33,702 nt of DNA from NCBI GenBank assembly GCA_002722135.1, contig PBKJ01000027.1, positions 139,833-173,534 on the forward strand, written 5' to 3'. The translations under genes were made by a program, and so were the position numbers. Below, one piece after another: positions 22,398 through 30,788 of this stretch. Origin of the DNA: Methanobacteriota archaeon. GTDB lineage: Archaea > Thermoplasmatota > Poseidoniia > Poseidoniales > Poseidoniaceae. Every line of letters begins with the position of its first letter. Position 1 is the first letter of the stretch. The notes beneath the pieces were generated by a model, which did not search any database, was not told the DNA's origin, and worked only from the letters and a program-made list of their open reading frames with translations.

Positions 22398-22997
22398 GTG
22401 CGACGCTTCGCTGTCATCGGGCACCGCGCGATGGCACGTGGCAAATTGCCGCTCAACGATTTGGCCGGTGCCGGTGGACGATTCGACGTTCTCGTCAGGG
22501 CCACGACCGCGGCGCTCCTCACCAGCCACGGGCTGCGTGAGGACGTGGAAGTCATCTTGCATTTGGGTGGGGGACCGGGCCCGGCCCGACGGCTGCGCCT
22601 CAACGGTACCAACCTCCGCGGCCTCCATGCCGACGAACGCTCCGCTGCGGGCATGCTTGGCAAAGCGCTGCTGAAGCCTCAACCGCCCCGAGGGCAGTGG
22701 CGAGAAGTCACGCCTGGACTGGACGAAAGCGGTGGCGCCTTGGCGGACACCCTTCGCGAGTGGAGCGATAGCACCGTGTTCGTGCTCGACGCTGAAGCCC
22801 CGTCTTTCGACGGCATGCTCGTTGGACAACCTGAACTCGTCGAGGGCGATCTCGGCTTTGTCCTGAGCGACGATAAGCCCCTGACCGAGGCAGACCTCGG
22901 CGGCCATGCGGTCGATCGCTGCAGCCTTGGGGACCGCTGGTTGCAAGGTCACGCCGCCGTGCACATCGTGCATTGGTTGCTCGACCGTCAGGCCTGA
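22398..22997 (+). CDS. trmY: tRNA (pseudouridine(54)-N(1))-methyltransferase TrmY
   Basis: This 199-residue SPOUT-fold enzyme methylates pseudouridine 54 in archaeal tRNAs to m1-pseudouridine, using S-adenosylmethionine. It has RRFAVIGHRAMARGKLPLNDL, GAGGRFDVLVRATTAALLTSHGLR, VILHLGGGPGPARRL and NLRGLHADERSAAGMLGKAL, all TrmY signatures; the C-terminal part holds the knot region with VVxDG-type VLSDDKPL. The start is GTG at 22398, one base after the coaBC stop, with GAGG partly overlapping that stop. Its last ten bases overlap surE tail to tail. Confidence 0.93.
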   Translation: MRRFAVIGHRAMARGKLPLNDLAGAGGRFDVLVRATTAALLTSHGLREDVEVILHLGGGPGPARRLRLNGTNLRGLHADERSAAGMLGKALLKPQPPRGQWREVTPGLDESGGALADTLREWSDSTVFVLDAEAPSFDGMLVGQPELVEGDLGFVLSDDKPLTEADLGGHAVDRCSLGDRWLQGHAAVHIVHWLLDRQA

Positions 22998-23974
22998 TGG
23001 CCCATCCACAGCGGCCATCCGTCGTCGCCGGCACGGAGCGCTTGGGCCAGCAAAGCCTCTTCCAACGCGAAAGGATGCGTGGCGGGCCACGTTGGGAGCG
23101 AGGACAGGCTCGCCGAGCCCGCATCGACCGCGTCGCAATCTCCGTCTTCGACGACCGAATGATCGATGCTCGCAGCACCGATGCGGAAGGTGGCCACCTC
23201 GCCTTCTCCGGCGTCCTCGAAACTGACCGCATCGCGGTACCACCGCGTGCCAAGACGCGTGCTGGACCAGGACCCGTCCCAGTCGGGACCCACGTTGAGG
23301 TTGAGCATCAACTCCCCATGACGAAACGCGCTGATGATGGCCCGGAAAGGGTCCTTGGCCCAAGCGTGCTCAAGGGCTTCGTGCGGCCATGGGCTGATGT
23401 GGGCCGCACTCAGGTCAACCGTAGGACGTCGAAGGTTGACTGCGGCTTTGGGCAGCAAGGGAAGCACGCGTTCGACGAGCAGCACCGTGGCGTCCACGGC
23501 CTTCTGCATCCCCTCGGGCTCGAAGGAGGTGAACGAGGAAGCGATGGCGGGCATGCCATACAATCCTGCTTCACGGGCAGCCCCCATCGTGCCGCTGTGG
23601 TAGGCGTCTTGGCTCAGGTTTGGCCCAAGGTTGACGCCGGAGACGACCAAGCGCGGCACAATCTCAGGGGCGACGTGCGCCAAACCACCGTCCAGCGCGA
23701 CGATCATCGTGTCGCATGGCGTGCCGTCCAACTCGAACAGGCGAACTGGAGCGTCGCCGGTCAGGCCCCATGCCTCCACCAAATCCACACGTTCCCGCAG
23801 CGGCATGGGTGAACCGAGTTGGATGCGCATGCCCGCGGCCGAATGGTTGCCCTTGGGCGCGAAGGAGACAACAGGGTGCCCTGCCGCATGAAGGGCCTTG
23901 ACGAGCAATTCGAAACCCGGTGCTTCGATGCCGTCGTCGTTGGTCAGGACCAGCCAGCCCTCATCCGTCGGCAT
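22988..23974 (-). CDS. surE: 5'/3'-nucleotidase SurE family protein
   Basis: The metal site is clear: LVLTNDDGIEAPG with D13 and D14, FAPKGNHSAAG, DGTPCDT, and SGVNLGPNLSQDAYHSGTMGAAREA split over about 135-160. SurE removes phosphate from nucleoside monophosphates. The protein is 328 residues against a usual 250-270; the extra length is a C-terminal region after about residue 250. ATG 23974 (MPTDEGW) puts the first strand at the N-terminus, and CATGTAG on the minus strand at 23995-24001 would suit a leaderless start. ATG 24013 is a longer alternative. It ends inside the trmY 3' end by ten bases. Confidence 0.92.
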   Translation of the reverse strand: MPTDEGWLVLTNDDGIEAPGFELLVKALHAAGHPVVSFAPKGNHSAAGMRIQLGSPMPLRERVDLVEAWGLTGDAPVRLFELDGTPCDTMIVALDGGLAHVAPEIVPRLVVSGVNLGPNLSQDAYHSGTMGAAREAGLYGMPAIASSFTSFEPEGMQKAVDATVLLVERVLPLLPKAAVNLRRPTVDLSAAHISPWPHEALEHAWAKDPFRAIISAFRHGELMLNLNVGPDWDGSWSSTRLGTRWYRDAVSFEDAGEGEVATFRIGAASIDHSVVEDGDCDAVDAGSASLSSLPTWPATHPFALEEALLAQALRAGDDGWPLWMGHQA

Positions 23975-24055
23975 GCTGCAAGGTCTTCCACGTGCTACAT
24001 GATGGTTCGCCATGCAAGCATGGGCGGGCTTCAAGGGCAGAAACAAGCGACCTGC

Positions 24056-24736
24056 TCATGCTTCTTCGACCGTGACGTCGTAGAAGGTGGCCGTCCACGT
24101 CACGCTCACGGCCTCACCGTCGTCTTGGGGGCTGGGCGGTGGGGCTGGACTCGAGGCCGACACGTCAAGGTCAAGGGTGAACGTTCCCAAACCCTGGGTT
24201 TGGCTGGACCACACTGCCTCGTGATCTGAGGCTTCACCGCCCGCCACGCGCATGGCCTCACCGGTGTACGCAGGGAACACGACCACCGTCAGGACAATGT
24301 CGGAGCAGTCGTCGGAGGTGCCGGTCAGCACCGAATTGGTGTTGCCCCAATCCGCAGCGGGGCCAGCGGGAGGAATGGCTGCCGAGACCGTGTCGCATCC
24401 GTCAAAGGGAATGCCAGACGTTTCGCTGTAGGACACGACCACCTGCAGCAGACCCATGCCATGGTGTGCAGCAAGGTCGGCCGCGTCGATCTCGAAGTCC
24501 ATGGTGACCCGCTGGTCCTGCACGTAGGCTTCATCGGTGTCGGAGAGCGACGTTTCCTGGAAGGTCAGGTCAAACTGAGCGAGGTCGTTCTTCGTCGTGA
24601 TGTCGTCCACCTTGATGGTGGTGAACACGAGCATGTGGTAGGACATCAAGAGAAACACAAGGGCGTACAAGCCCAACAAGGGCCGTCGTGATGCTCCCTC
24701 ACCAAGGAAGTCCTCAAACAGGCTGCGCTCGCTCAT
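24056..24736 (-). CDS. Single-pass membrane protein with extracytoplasmic domain
   Basis: This 226-residue protein has a short cytosolic N-terminus (SERSLFEDFLGEG), one membrane helix near residues 20-40 (LLGLYALVFLLMSYHMLVF), then a beta-rich acidic domain with two cysteines (DGCDT and DDCSD) that could form a disulfide. A low-complexity SSPAPPPSPQDDG linker lies near the end. I recognise no family. ATG 24736 overlaps the stop of the polytopic gene upstream as ATGA (24733-24736), so the two are translated together and may interact in the membrane. Confidence 0.72.
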   Translation of the reverse strand: MSERSLFEDFLGEGASRRPLLGLYALVFLLMSYHMLVFTTIKVDDITTKNDLAQFDLTFQETSLSDTDEAYVQDQRVTMDFEIDAADLAAHHGMGLLQVVVSYSETSGIPFDGCDTVSAAIPPAGPAADWGNTNSVLTGTSDDCSDIVLTVVVFPAYTGEAMRVAGGEASDHEAVWSSQTQGLGTFTLDLDVSASSPAPPPSPQDDGEAVSVTWTATFYDVTVEEA

Positions 24737-26076
24737 CCCCTTGCCCTCCAAGATGAGCCACGGTCAAGCAAGAGCATGTCGTACCACGCATTGGTTTGCC
24801 ACTGCACGAAGGCGATGAGGATGAAAAACAGGAGCACAATGGCCATGAACCGATCAAAGCGGAAGAAGAATTTGCGCTCGATGGGGAACTCGGGGAACCA
24901 TCGTGCATCGAGGCCCTTTCTCATCTGCTTGGACGCGTTGAGCAGCCGCTCAAAGGACCGCTCTTCCCAACCGATGCCAAAGGCCACGAGAACACCCAAT
25001 GCTGCCGCGGAGAACATCTCATTCATCGGCACCAAGGCTTGCACCAACTCAAGCAGCGCCGACGTGGCGATGACGATGAGGATGATGACCATGAGTTTCG
25101 CTTTGGGTTTCATCTCCTCCGACGTGTCAAACAGGCCATAGCGGAGGATGACGTACATCATCACCACGGGCCGCATCATGTTGAAGTGCATCGAGGTGGT
25201 CAAACCTGTCCAAATGGTGGCCAGATTTTGGTTGCCTGCCTCCTGCCAAAACGCCACTTCGTTGGTCAAGATTGGATAGCCGACCAGACCGATGGAAAAG
25301 TACCCAACGAGGATGTAGGTCAGAATTTCTGCCCGCCCTTTGGTCCACTGGTAGACCTCGACCCCGCACATGAACAGACCCACCGCGATGAGCAGGGTGT
25401 ACGCGGATTGCCACAGGAGATCGACGCTCATGCTGGTGATGGTCCCATACATCTCGATGAGGTAGAAGTACTCCGCCTGAAGCAGCATGCCCGGCCACAT
25501 GAACCAGACGTGCCCGGCATGAAACAGCAGCAGCATCCCAGCCACGTTGGCGATGTTGCGCGAGCTCTCCTCGGCACGCGCCTCGTCCATCAAGCGGAAT
25601 TTGACGTACACGGAGCCCCAAATCAAGCCTGAAGAGACGTAGGGCAAGCCCGGGAGTTGGATGAGCGTCACGCCGTAACCCAGCAACTGTGCTGCAACGC
25701 GGAGGACAAGGAAGCCGATGAGGAACCCAAAGGCGACTTTGGCGTGTTTCTCGGTGCGCAGCAAGGGGAGCGGGAAGACCAGGGCCAGACACATCAGGCC
25801 GATGCCAAAGATGGAATCCAGCATCCATGACGTCCCTAAGCCGAGTTGCCATACACCTTGACTGACGGGTCCGTTCTCGGCCAAGTAACGGATGGTGTAA
25901 TCCGCAGCAGTGTTGCCAATGCCTTTGGCGATGAGGATCCACGAAATGAGGTGAGCTGCCAAACGCTCGTTCCACTCGAGTTTGTCGTTACGACGCGTGA
26001 AGAACAGCGTCATGCATCCGATGAGGATGGTCAGGATGGCCCCAATCAGTCGGAGACTGCTGGGGTCGGTGGCCAT
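24733..26076 (-). CDS. Polytopic membrane protein, sensor-like 7TM type
   Basis: This 447-residue protein has roughly ten hydrophobic segments, the first at 9-27 and the last at about 415-432. The stretch around 310-375 (LRYGLFD, a hydrophobic pair, SAAALGVLVAFGIGWEERSFERLLN) resembles the end of the membrane module of bacterial 7TM sensor histidine kinases, where a RYRLFD-like sequence precedes the last helices. No kinase, PAS or GGDEF domain follows; instead one more basic loop and helix are present. Its function is unknown. The stop overlaps the next gene, encoding a secreted-domain protein. The call of sensor-like is my reading of sequence similarity. Confidence 0.65.
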   Translation of the reverse strand: MATDPSSLRLIGAILTILIGCMTLFFTRRNDKLEWNERLAAHLISWILIAKGIGNTAADYTIRYLAENGPVSQGVWQLGLGTSWMLDSIFGIGLMCLALVFPLPLLRTEKHAKVAFGFLIGFLVLRVAAQLLGYGVTLIQLPGLPYVSSGLIWGSVYVKFRLMDEARAEESSRNIANVAGMLLLFHAGHVWFMWPGMLLQAEYFYLIEMYGTITSMSVDLLWQSAYTLLIAVGLFMCGVEVYQWTKGRAEILTYILVGYFSIGLVGYPILTNEVAFWQEAGNQNLATIWTGLTTSMHFNMMRPVVMMYVILRYGLFDTSEEMKPKAKLMVIILIVIATSALLELVQALVPMNEMFSAAALGVLVAFGIGWEERSFERLLNASKQMRKGLDARWFPEFPIERKFFFRFDRFMAIVLLFFILIAFVQWQTNAWYDMLLLDRGSSWRARG

Positions 26077-26157
26077 GAACCAAACTGGGATGGAGACGAC
26101 ATGAACTTTTCACCGGAACATCGGCGTGAAGGACGCCAATGGCGCACGACCACGGCC

Positions 26158-27129
26158 TCATGCGAGGCTTGCTTCATCGGGTGCGTCCGGCTCTGGGTTG
26201 GACACCACCAAGAGGAGACCGGCCAACATCACCAGTCCACCGACAAGCGTCGCCGGACCTGGAATCCCGGTCTTGAACGCGACCAGCCCGATGATGGAAC
26301 CGACGACCGGCTCCATGGTCAAGGTGATCGAGATGGTGAGCGGCGTCATGGTCTTCAGGCAGTGGTTCAGGCCTGTGTGACCGACCAAGCCGGCAAAGAA
26401 AGCCAGCGTGAGGAAGCCGACCACCCACGTTGGTCCCGTCCATCCCACGAGGCCGTGGTCCGCGATGGCGCCCTGCTCCGCAACACCGGAACCGGCCGCC
26501 AGCAGCACCGAAGCAAGGCCGGTGACCGCCGCAGCATAGAGGAAAACCGGCCAGCGGGCTCGGAGCACGCGTCCTGCGGCGAGGTAACCCACCACGAACA
26601 CAGCGCCGAGGAAGGCCAGCAGATCACCGAAGAAGGTCACTTCCTGTCCACCGGTGGCTTCGCCCACGTCGAGCAGGGTCAGCGATGCACCCAGCAGGCC
26701 GAGCAAGCCGCCCGCCCAACCGCGGCGCCCTGGTGGAATGATCTCACGGCCAAGCGCCAGAAGCACAGCGCTGCCAACCAGCACCACGAGCGGATGGGCC
26801 GTCACGAAGAGCAGGGAATGGGTCAGCGTGGTGCGGTCCAGCGACGCGGTCCAAGCTCCAAAATGCAGGGCGAGGAAGACGCCAGAGGCGACCAGCAGCG
26901 CAGCGTCTCCTCGAGCCTCTTCGGCCGAGGTCCACGGTGCGCCCTCACGCCGCCAGTCCAGCAGGGCCAGCGGCAGCAGGAGCACCGTGGTTGCCTGCAG
27001 CCGCCACGATGCACGAAGAAGCGGCGGCACGGCGTCAAAGGCCTGCAGCAGCGCGCCACCGCTGGAGACACCAAGCAGGGCTGCGCCGAGCACGAACCAC
27101 GTCAGCACGGAAGGGCGTGCACGGTCCAC
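26158..27129 (-). CDS. DMT superfamily (EamA) transporter
   Basis: This 323-residue protein has ten predicted membrane helices in two EamA-like halves: the first with LRASWRLQATTVLLLPLALL and LFVTAHPLVVLVGSAVLLALG, the second with FVVGYLAAGRVLRARW and TMEPVVGSIIGLVAF. The glutamate-proline near the end of the second half is typical. Such proteins usually export metabolites or amino acids; the substrate is not known. The start is GTG at 27129, fifteen bases after the OPT transporter stop, so the two are likely one operon. Confidence 0.88.
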   Translation of the reverse strand: MDRARPSVLTWFVLGAALLGVSSGGALLQAFDAVPPLLRASWRLQATTVLLLPLALLDWRREGAPWTSAEEARGDAALLVASGVFLALHFGAWTASLDRTTLTHSLLFVTAHPLVVLVGSAVLLALGREIIPPGRRGWAGGLLGLLGASLTLLDVGEATGGQEVTFFGDLLAFLGAVFVVGYLAAGRVLRARWPVFLYAAAVTGLASVLLAAGSGVAEQGAIADHGLVGWTGPTWVVGFLTLAFFAGLVGHTGLNHCLKTMTPLTISITLTMEPVVGSIIGLVAFKTGIPGPATLVGGLVMLAGLLLVVSNPEPDAPDEASLA

Positions 27130-27144
27130 GTCGGCCGCCCGTCC

Positions 27145-29469
27145 TCAGGCCGTGCTGGCCTCGGCTTCGTCGTCGCCACCGATCACGCCAGCAGCCCTGA
27201 AGAGCAGGAAAATCGCACCGCCAATGACGACGTTCAGGCCGATGAGCATGCCCATGCGGGCCGCCCACCACATGCGTGAATTCGCCACCTCTGGGTCGAG
27301 CACGGAATCGATGAAGGACAGGATGCTCGACTCGGTGCCGAAGAAAGCCTCGCCGGTCAGCAGGCCTGCCGCGACCATGAAGGTCCCAAGCAGGGCCAGA
27401 GCGCGGGCTTTCTCGGCCGCCGTCTGGCCTTCCTCTTCGCGCACCTTGTCGATGCGGGGCTTGAGCTTCTTCTCCTCCCACCAGTCGCGTGCACCGCCAC
27501 CGATGAGCATCGGAAGGGTGTGCGGGATGTCGAGGTACATGCCGAGGCCGAACGAGGTCCCCATGCCCGTGGCCCACTCGACAAACATGCCGAGCAGCAG
27601 GCCGAGGCCAAGCAAGAGCAGGTCGCCCTGGCCCTCTGCGAAGATGACCGAGAAGGTCGCGAAAGCGTTGGCTTGCGGCGCGAGCAGGTCGATGTTGCCG
27701 TTGGCCAACTGGATGGAGAGGAAGATGGCCACACCGGCGCCAAAGATGGCGCCGGGCACGACGCCCATGATGTTCCCCTTCGAGATGTGGTAGGGTCGGT
27801 TGCCGATGTAGAGGCTGTTCTTGTAGTCGCCAATCACGGTGCCCGACATCGAGATTGCCGAACCGAACACGGTGGTCCCAACCAGGCCGAGGAGCACCGC
27901 TTCCTGCGTGTCCAGGCCGAGGCTCTCTTGCGCACCGAGGAAGACACCGAGGAGCAAGAGGAGGACGATGAACGACGTACCGGACACCGGCTCGATGCCG
28001 GTCTCACCCATCACGCGCACGGCGATGGCGCCGAGCATGAAGGTGGTCGCGATGAGTACCGTGGCGAACAAGGCCGAAGCCACCACGGGGAAACCGCCGA
28101 GGGTGAAGATGGCGATCATCGAGAAGAAGGTCACGACCATGAAGATGGGAATGTGCTTGAGCGGCCACTCGTACCAGCCCTTGCCTTCGATGTACTCGGC
28201 GCTGCCGTCACCGCGGAAGGCGGAGCCGATGTCGCTGAAGATGGCCAGGAAGGTCTTGTACATCTTCGCAAGGCCAAACAGACCACCACCGACGATGCAG
28301 CCGATGGCAATGGTGCGGATGGTCTTGGCGAAGGCGATCATCTGCAGGGTCGCAGCGCCGCCAGCGGCGAAGTCGTGCAGCGGGATGTCCGCTTGTGCCT
28401 TGGCGTCGTAGATGGGCACGTTGAGGATGACCGCGAGCGGCACGAGGATGAGCCATCCGACGAGGGTACCCATGTTCACCAACAGCGCCACGCGGAGCTT
28501 CATGAACCAGCCAATGGCGAACATGGAGGGCGTGAAGGCCAATCCGATGTAGGTGTAGGCGAAGGGGTTCCAGGTGCCTTGGGTCCACTCCGTGACGCCC
28601 TTGGACACGCCGTCGTTGGTGCCCGAGGGCTGGTGCAACTTGCCGTGGCTGTAGATGCTGGCCAGTCCGAAGTCCCCAATGCTCAGGGTCTCGGCGATCC
28701 AGTCCAGCAGCGCCAACTTGCGGTTGTTGATCCAAATGAGCGGGTACTCGATGAGGAAGAGGCCAATCATCGTCACACCGGTCCAGACCCCGATGGTTTT
28801 CAGCGAATCACGGGCGTGCTTGACCGCACCGGTGTTGACGTCCGAAGCGATGTCCAGCATCTTGAGGGTGGCTTCGAAACCGGGCAAGGGCAGCGGATCT
28901 TCGACCAACCACACACGCCTGAAGATGATGAAGTACATCACGCCAAGGAAACCGGCGAACATCGACGCCACGATGCCGATGAAGGCCAAGCGCAGGGCCT
29001 CGCCTTCACCCAGCGTGATCAGCGGTCCCGAGGCCAATTCGTACTGGGCCTGTGAGGCCAGCAGGAAAATCGCGGGGAAGGTGAAGATGAAGCCGGTCGA
29101 CGCGTGCGTTGCACCCGTCGTCGCCGAGGTCGCGATGTTGACTTCAGACGGCGACCACTTCAGCGCCATCCCGAGCAGGTAGGCGATGTACCAGGCGGCG
29201 CTGATGGCGAGACCGAGCTTGAGGCCAATGTAGGCGGTCACGCCGGAGAACACCGCACCGATGGCGATGCCGAGCAGGACCTTGGGCGTGCTCCAGTGGG
29301 AGACCTCGAAGGATTCCTTGAGGTTCTTCTCCTCGAGGTACTGTTCCAGCACCCCGGTGTTGAGGTTGTTGTACATGTCGTCATCGAGCCACGTCAGCGT
29401 GCCGTCCTCGATGGCCTTCAGGCCTTGAGGGGTCGCGGGCTGGCGGTAGGCAGAGCGTTGGACACCCAT
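27145..29469 (-). CDS. OPT family oligopeptide transporter
   Basis: This 774-residue protein has about fifteen membrane helices in the OPT arrangement: VLLGIAIGAVFSGVTAYIGLKLGL near the N-terminus, TSATTGATHASTGFIFTFPAIF, VMGETGIEPVSGTSF in the middle, and GDYKNSLYIGNRPYHISKG before the last helices. OPT transporters take up oligopeptides or metal-chelate complexes with protons, consistent with a protein-degrading marine heterotroph. ATG 29469 has GGAGGG upstream; GTG 29472 is the alternative. The DMT transporter follows after fifteen bases. A CCCTATG stretch near 29526 is a weak promoter candidate. Confidence 0.93.
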   Translation of the reverse strand: MGVQRSAYRQPATPQGLKAIEDGTLTWLDDDMYNNLNTGVLEQYLEEKNLKESFEVSHWSTPKVLLGIAIGAVFSGVTAYIGLKLGLAISAAWYIAYLLGMALKWSPSEVNIATSATTGATHASTGFIFTFPAIFLLASQAQYELASGPLITLGEGEALRLAFIGIVASMFAGFLGVMYFIIFRRVWLVEDPLPLPGFEATLKMLDIASDVNTGAVKHARDSLKTIGVWTGVTMIGLFLIEYPLIWINNRKLALLDWIAETLSIGDFGLASIYSHGKLHQPSGTNDGVSKGVTEWTQGTWNPFAYTYIGLAFTPSMFAIGWFMKLRVALLVNMGTLVGWLILVPLAVILNVPIYDAKAQADIPLHDFAAGGAATLQMIAFAKTIRTIAIGCIVGGGLFGLAKMYKTFLAIFSDIGSAFRGDGSAEYIEGKGWYEWPLKHIPIFMVVTFFSMIAIFTLGGFPVVASALFATVLIATTFMLGAIAVRVMGETGIEPVSGTSFIVLLLLLGVFLGAQESLGLDTQEAVLLGLVGTTVFGSAISMSGTVIGDYKNSLYIGNRPYHISKGNIMGVVPGAIFGAGVAIFLSIQLANGNIDLLAPQANAFATFSVIFAEGQGDLLLLGLGLLLGMFVEWATGMGTSFGLGMYLDIPHTLPMLIGGGARDWWEEKKLKPRIDKVREEEGQTAAEKARALALLGTFMVAAGLLTGEAFFGTESSILSFIDSVLDPEVANSRMWWAARMGMLIGLNVVIGGAIFLLFRAAGVIGGDDEAEASTA

Positions 29470-29543
29470 CACGAGACCCTCCGGTCCCCACGAGGTAGGA
29501 ACGGCACTTCAAGACCATTCCCCAACATAGGGCAAGGTTTGGC

Positions 29544-30281
29544 CTAGGATTCCTGACCGTCATCGCCGTAGCCGCGGATGTGCTTGACGAACTTGGCCGG
29601 CACGCCGGCCCACACTTGTCCGGGTGGAATCGTCTTGTGCTTGGGCAAGACGGCGCGGTTGGCCAGCACGCAGTCGTCGCTAAGCGTGGAGCCGGGCATC
29701 ATGATCGAGCCGCCGCCGACCACGCAGCGGTCGCCGATGGTCACCGGCGCCAGGTGCAACTCGCCCCGCTCGACGATGTGGCCGTTGATGGCGGCGTGGC
29801 CGCCGATGACCGTGTCGGAGCCAACGCGGACGAGGAAGGGATCGTTGATGTCCTGCGAGGTCAGGTTGGAATCCTGACCGAGCTTCACCCCCGCGAGCCG
29901 GTAGTAGGTGTTGGCAAAAATGGACGGACAGACGTGAATGAGGAAGGGCTTGGTGGCGCGGTGAATCACGCCACAGGCCGCCCAGCGGATGGTGGTGCCC
30001 GAAAACAGCGGGACGACCTTGCCCTCAGCGGGCACGCGGGGATGGATGATCATCTGGACCGTGCCCGAGAGCAGCAGCAAGCAGAGCCCCCATGCGATGA
30101 AGGCCAAGGCGGCGGCGATGCTGGTGAACAGGTAGCCCATCCATTCGGTTGCGTCCGCGCCAAAGGCGTTGACTTCGTGGAAGACCCACAAGGCCGGAAC
30201 GATTGGCAGCGCCCAGAAGGTGGCCATCACGAAGATGAACAGGGCGGACAAGACGTGCTGCAAGGCGGTGAAGGCCTTCAT
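29544..30281 (-). CDS. Membrane-anchored hexapeptide-repeat acyltransferase-like protein
   Basis: This 245-residue protein has two N-terminal membrane helices (ALFIFVMATFWALPIVPALWVF and an IAAALAFIAWGLCLLLLSG segment) and then a left-handed beta-helix of hexapeptide repeats from about 130 to 230, for example VRVGSDTVIGGHAAINGHIV, TIGDRCVVGGGSIMMPGSTL and DDCVLANRAVLP, ending in WAGVPAKFVK. The WAGVPAK end is the common acyltransferase LbH cap. The layout resembles the membrane-linked hexapeptide domains of some large peptide synthetases. The substrate is unknown; sugar or lipid modification at the membrane is a guess. A palindromic A/T element 18-34 bases upstream suggests its own promoter. 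Confidence 0.82.
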   Translation of the reverse strand: MKAFTALQHVLSALFIFVMATFWALPIVPALWVFHEVNAFGADATEWMGYLFTSIAAALAFIAWGLCLLLLSGTVQMIIHPRVPAEGKVVPLFSGTTIRWAACGVIHRATKPFLIHVCPSIFANTYYRLAGVKLGQDSNLTSQDINDPFLVRVGSDTVIGGHAAINGHIVERGELHLAPVTIGDRCVVGGGSIMMPGSTLSDDCVLANRAVLPKHKTIPPGQVWAGVPAKFVKHIRGYGDDGQES

Positions 30282-30298
30282 GCCTCATTGTGATGACC

Positions 30299-30315
30299 CG
30301 CGGCCTATAGCCGCG
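30299..30315 (-). promoter_or_regulatory. Palindrome with TATA-like core upstream of the acyltransferase gene
   Basis: CGCGGC and GCCGCG flank CTATA as a perfect six-base inverted repeat. The A/T core lies about 25-28 bases before ATG 30281, right for a TATA box of a leaderless transcript. The same sequence lies 22-38 bases after the aIF5A stop and could form a short hairpin there, though no T-run follows. It may also be an operator. I favour the promoter reading. Confidence 0.4.
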
Positions 30316-30336
30316 TCGCCGATATCGACCGCAGAA

Positions 30337-30723
30337 TCAGTGGTCGCGGATGATCTTGTAGCGACCAAGGGCTTCCATCCACATGATCTCCTTGCCGGCT
30401 TCGATGTTGAGGCCGTCTTCCATGGGGAGGATCATCATGGAGTGGTCGCGCATGTTCATGGCGTGCACTTCGCTGCCTTCCATGTGGGTGACCATCGCGG
30501 TGCCCTTCTCGATCATGGGGACGTTGATGCTGTCCGTCACGGTGCCCACGTGGCTGATCTTCTTCTTCGTGAAGATGGACTCGAGTTCGAGGCGAGCCTT
30601 GGCGGAGCCGTGCTTACCGGGCTTGGACTTGGAGATGCTGAGGATCTTGTAGGCCTCTTCGTCGACCACGCAAAAGCGGCCGACCTTCAGGGTACGAATC
30701 TCAACGCGGTCGGTTCCGGGCAT
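30337..30723 (-). CDS. Translation initiation factor aIF5A
   Basis: This 128-residue protein has an SH3-like domain with the hypusine site SKPGKHGSAKA (K37) and a C-terminal OB domain. It relieves ribosome stalling at difficult sequences after deoxyhypusine modification. The start at ATG 30723 (MPGTDRVEI) was chosen because a GGAGGGGAG ribosome site lies just before it and because residues upstream (MRHGRSARR) do not resemble the family. A CATAAG stretch at 30745-30750 could be the promoter. Confidence 0.95.
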   Translation of the reverse strand: MPGTDRVEIRTLKVGRFCVVDEEAYKILSISKSKPGKHGSAKARLELESIFTKKKISHVGTVTDSINVPMIEKGTAMVTHMEGSEVHAMNMRDHSMMILPMEDGLNIEAGKEIMWMEALGRYKIIRDH

Positions 30724-30744
30724 GCGCTCCCCTCCGTGCGGGGA

Positions 30745-30750
30745 CTTATG
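30745..30750 (-). promoter_or_regulatory. Putative TATA-like element for aIF5A
   Basis: Minus-strand CATAAG lies 22-27 bases before ATG 30723; an adjacent ATATGG at 30752-30757 is an alternative. The gene also has a ribosome site at about 30728-30736, so a slightly longer leader from the farther element would carry it. Position is suggestive only. Confidence 0.3.
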
Positions 30751-30788
30751 ACCATATCCCCGAGAACGACGCGCTGAGCGGCCATGCC

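Noticed and set aside
25846-27279. A 477-residue plus-strand frame over the DMT transporter and neighbouring membrane gene
   Set aside because: It is rich in Q, H, R and E, mirrors hydrophobic codons on the other strand, and has no recognisable domain.
27520-29055. A 511-residue plus-strand frame opposite the OPT transporter
   Set aside because: Charged low-complexity mirror of a membrane-protein gene; the OPT reading has clear motifs.
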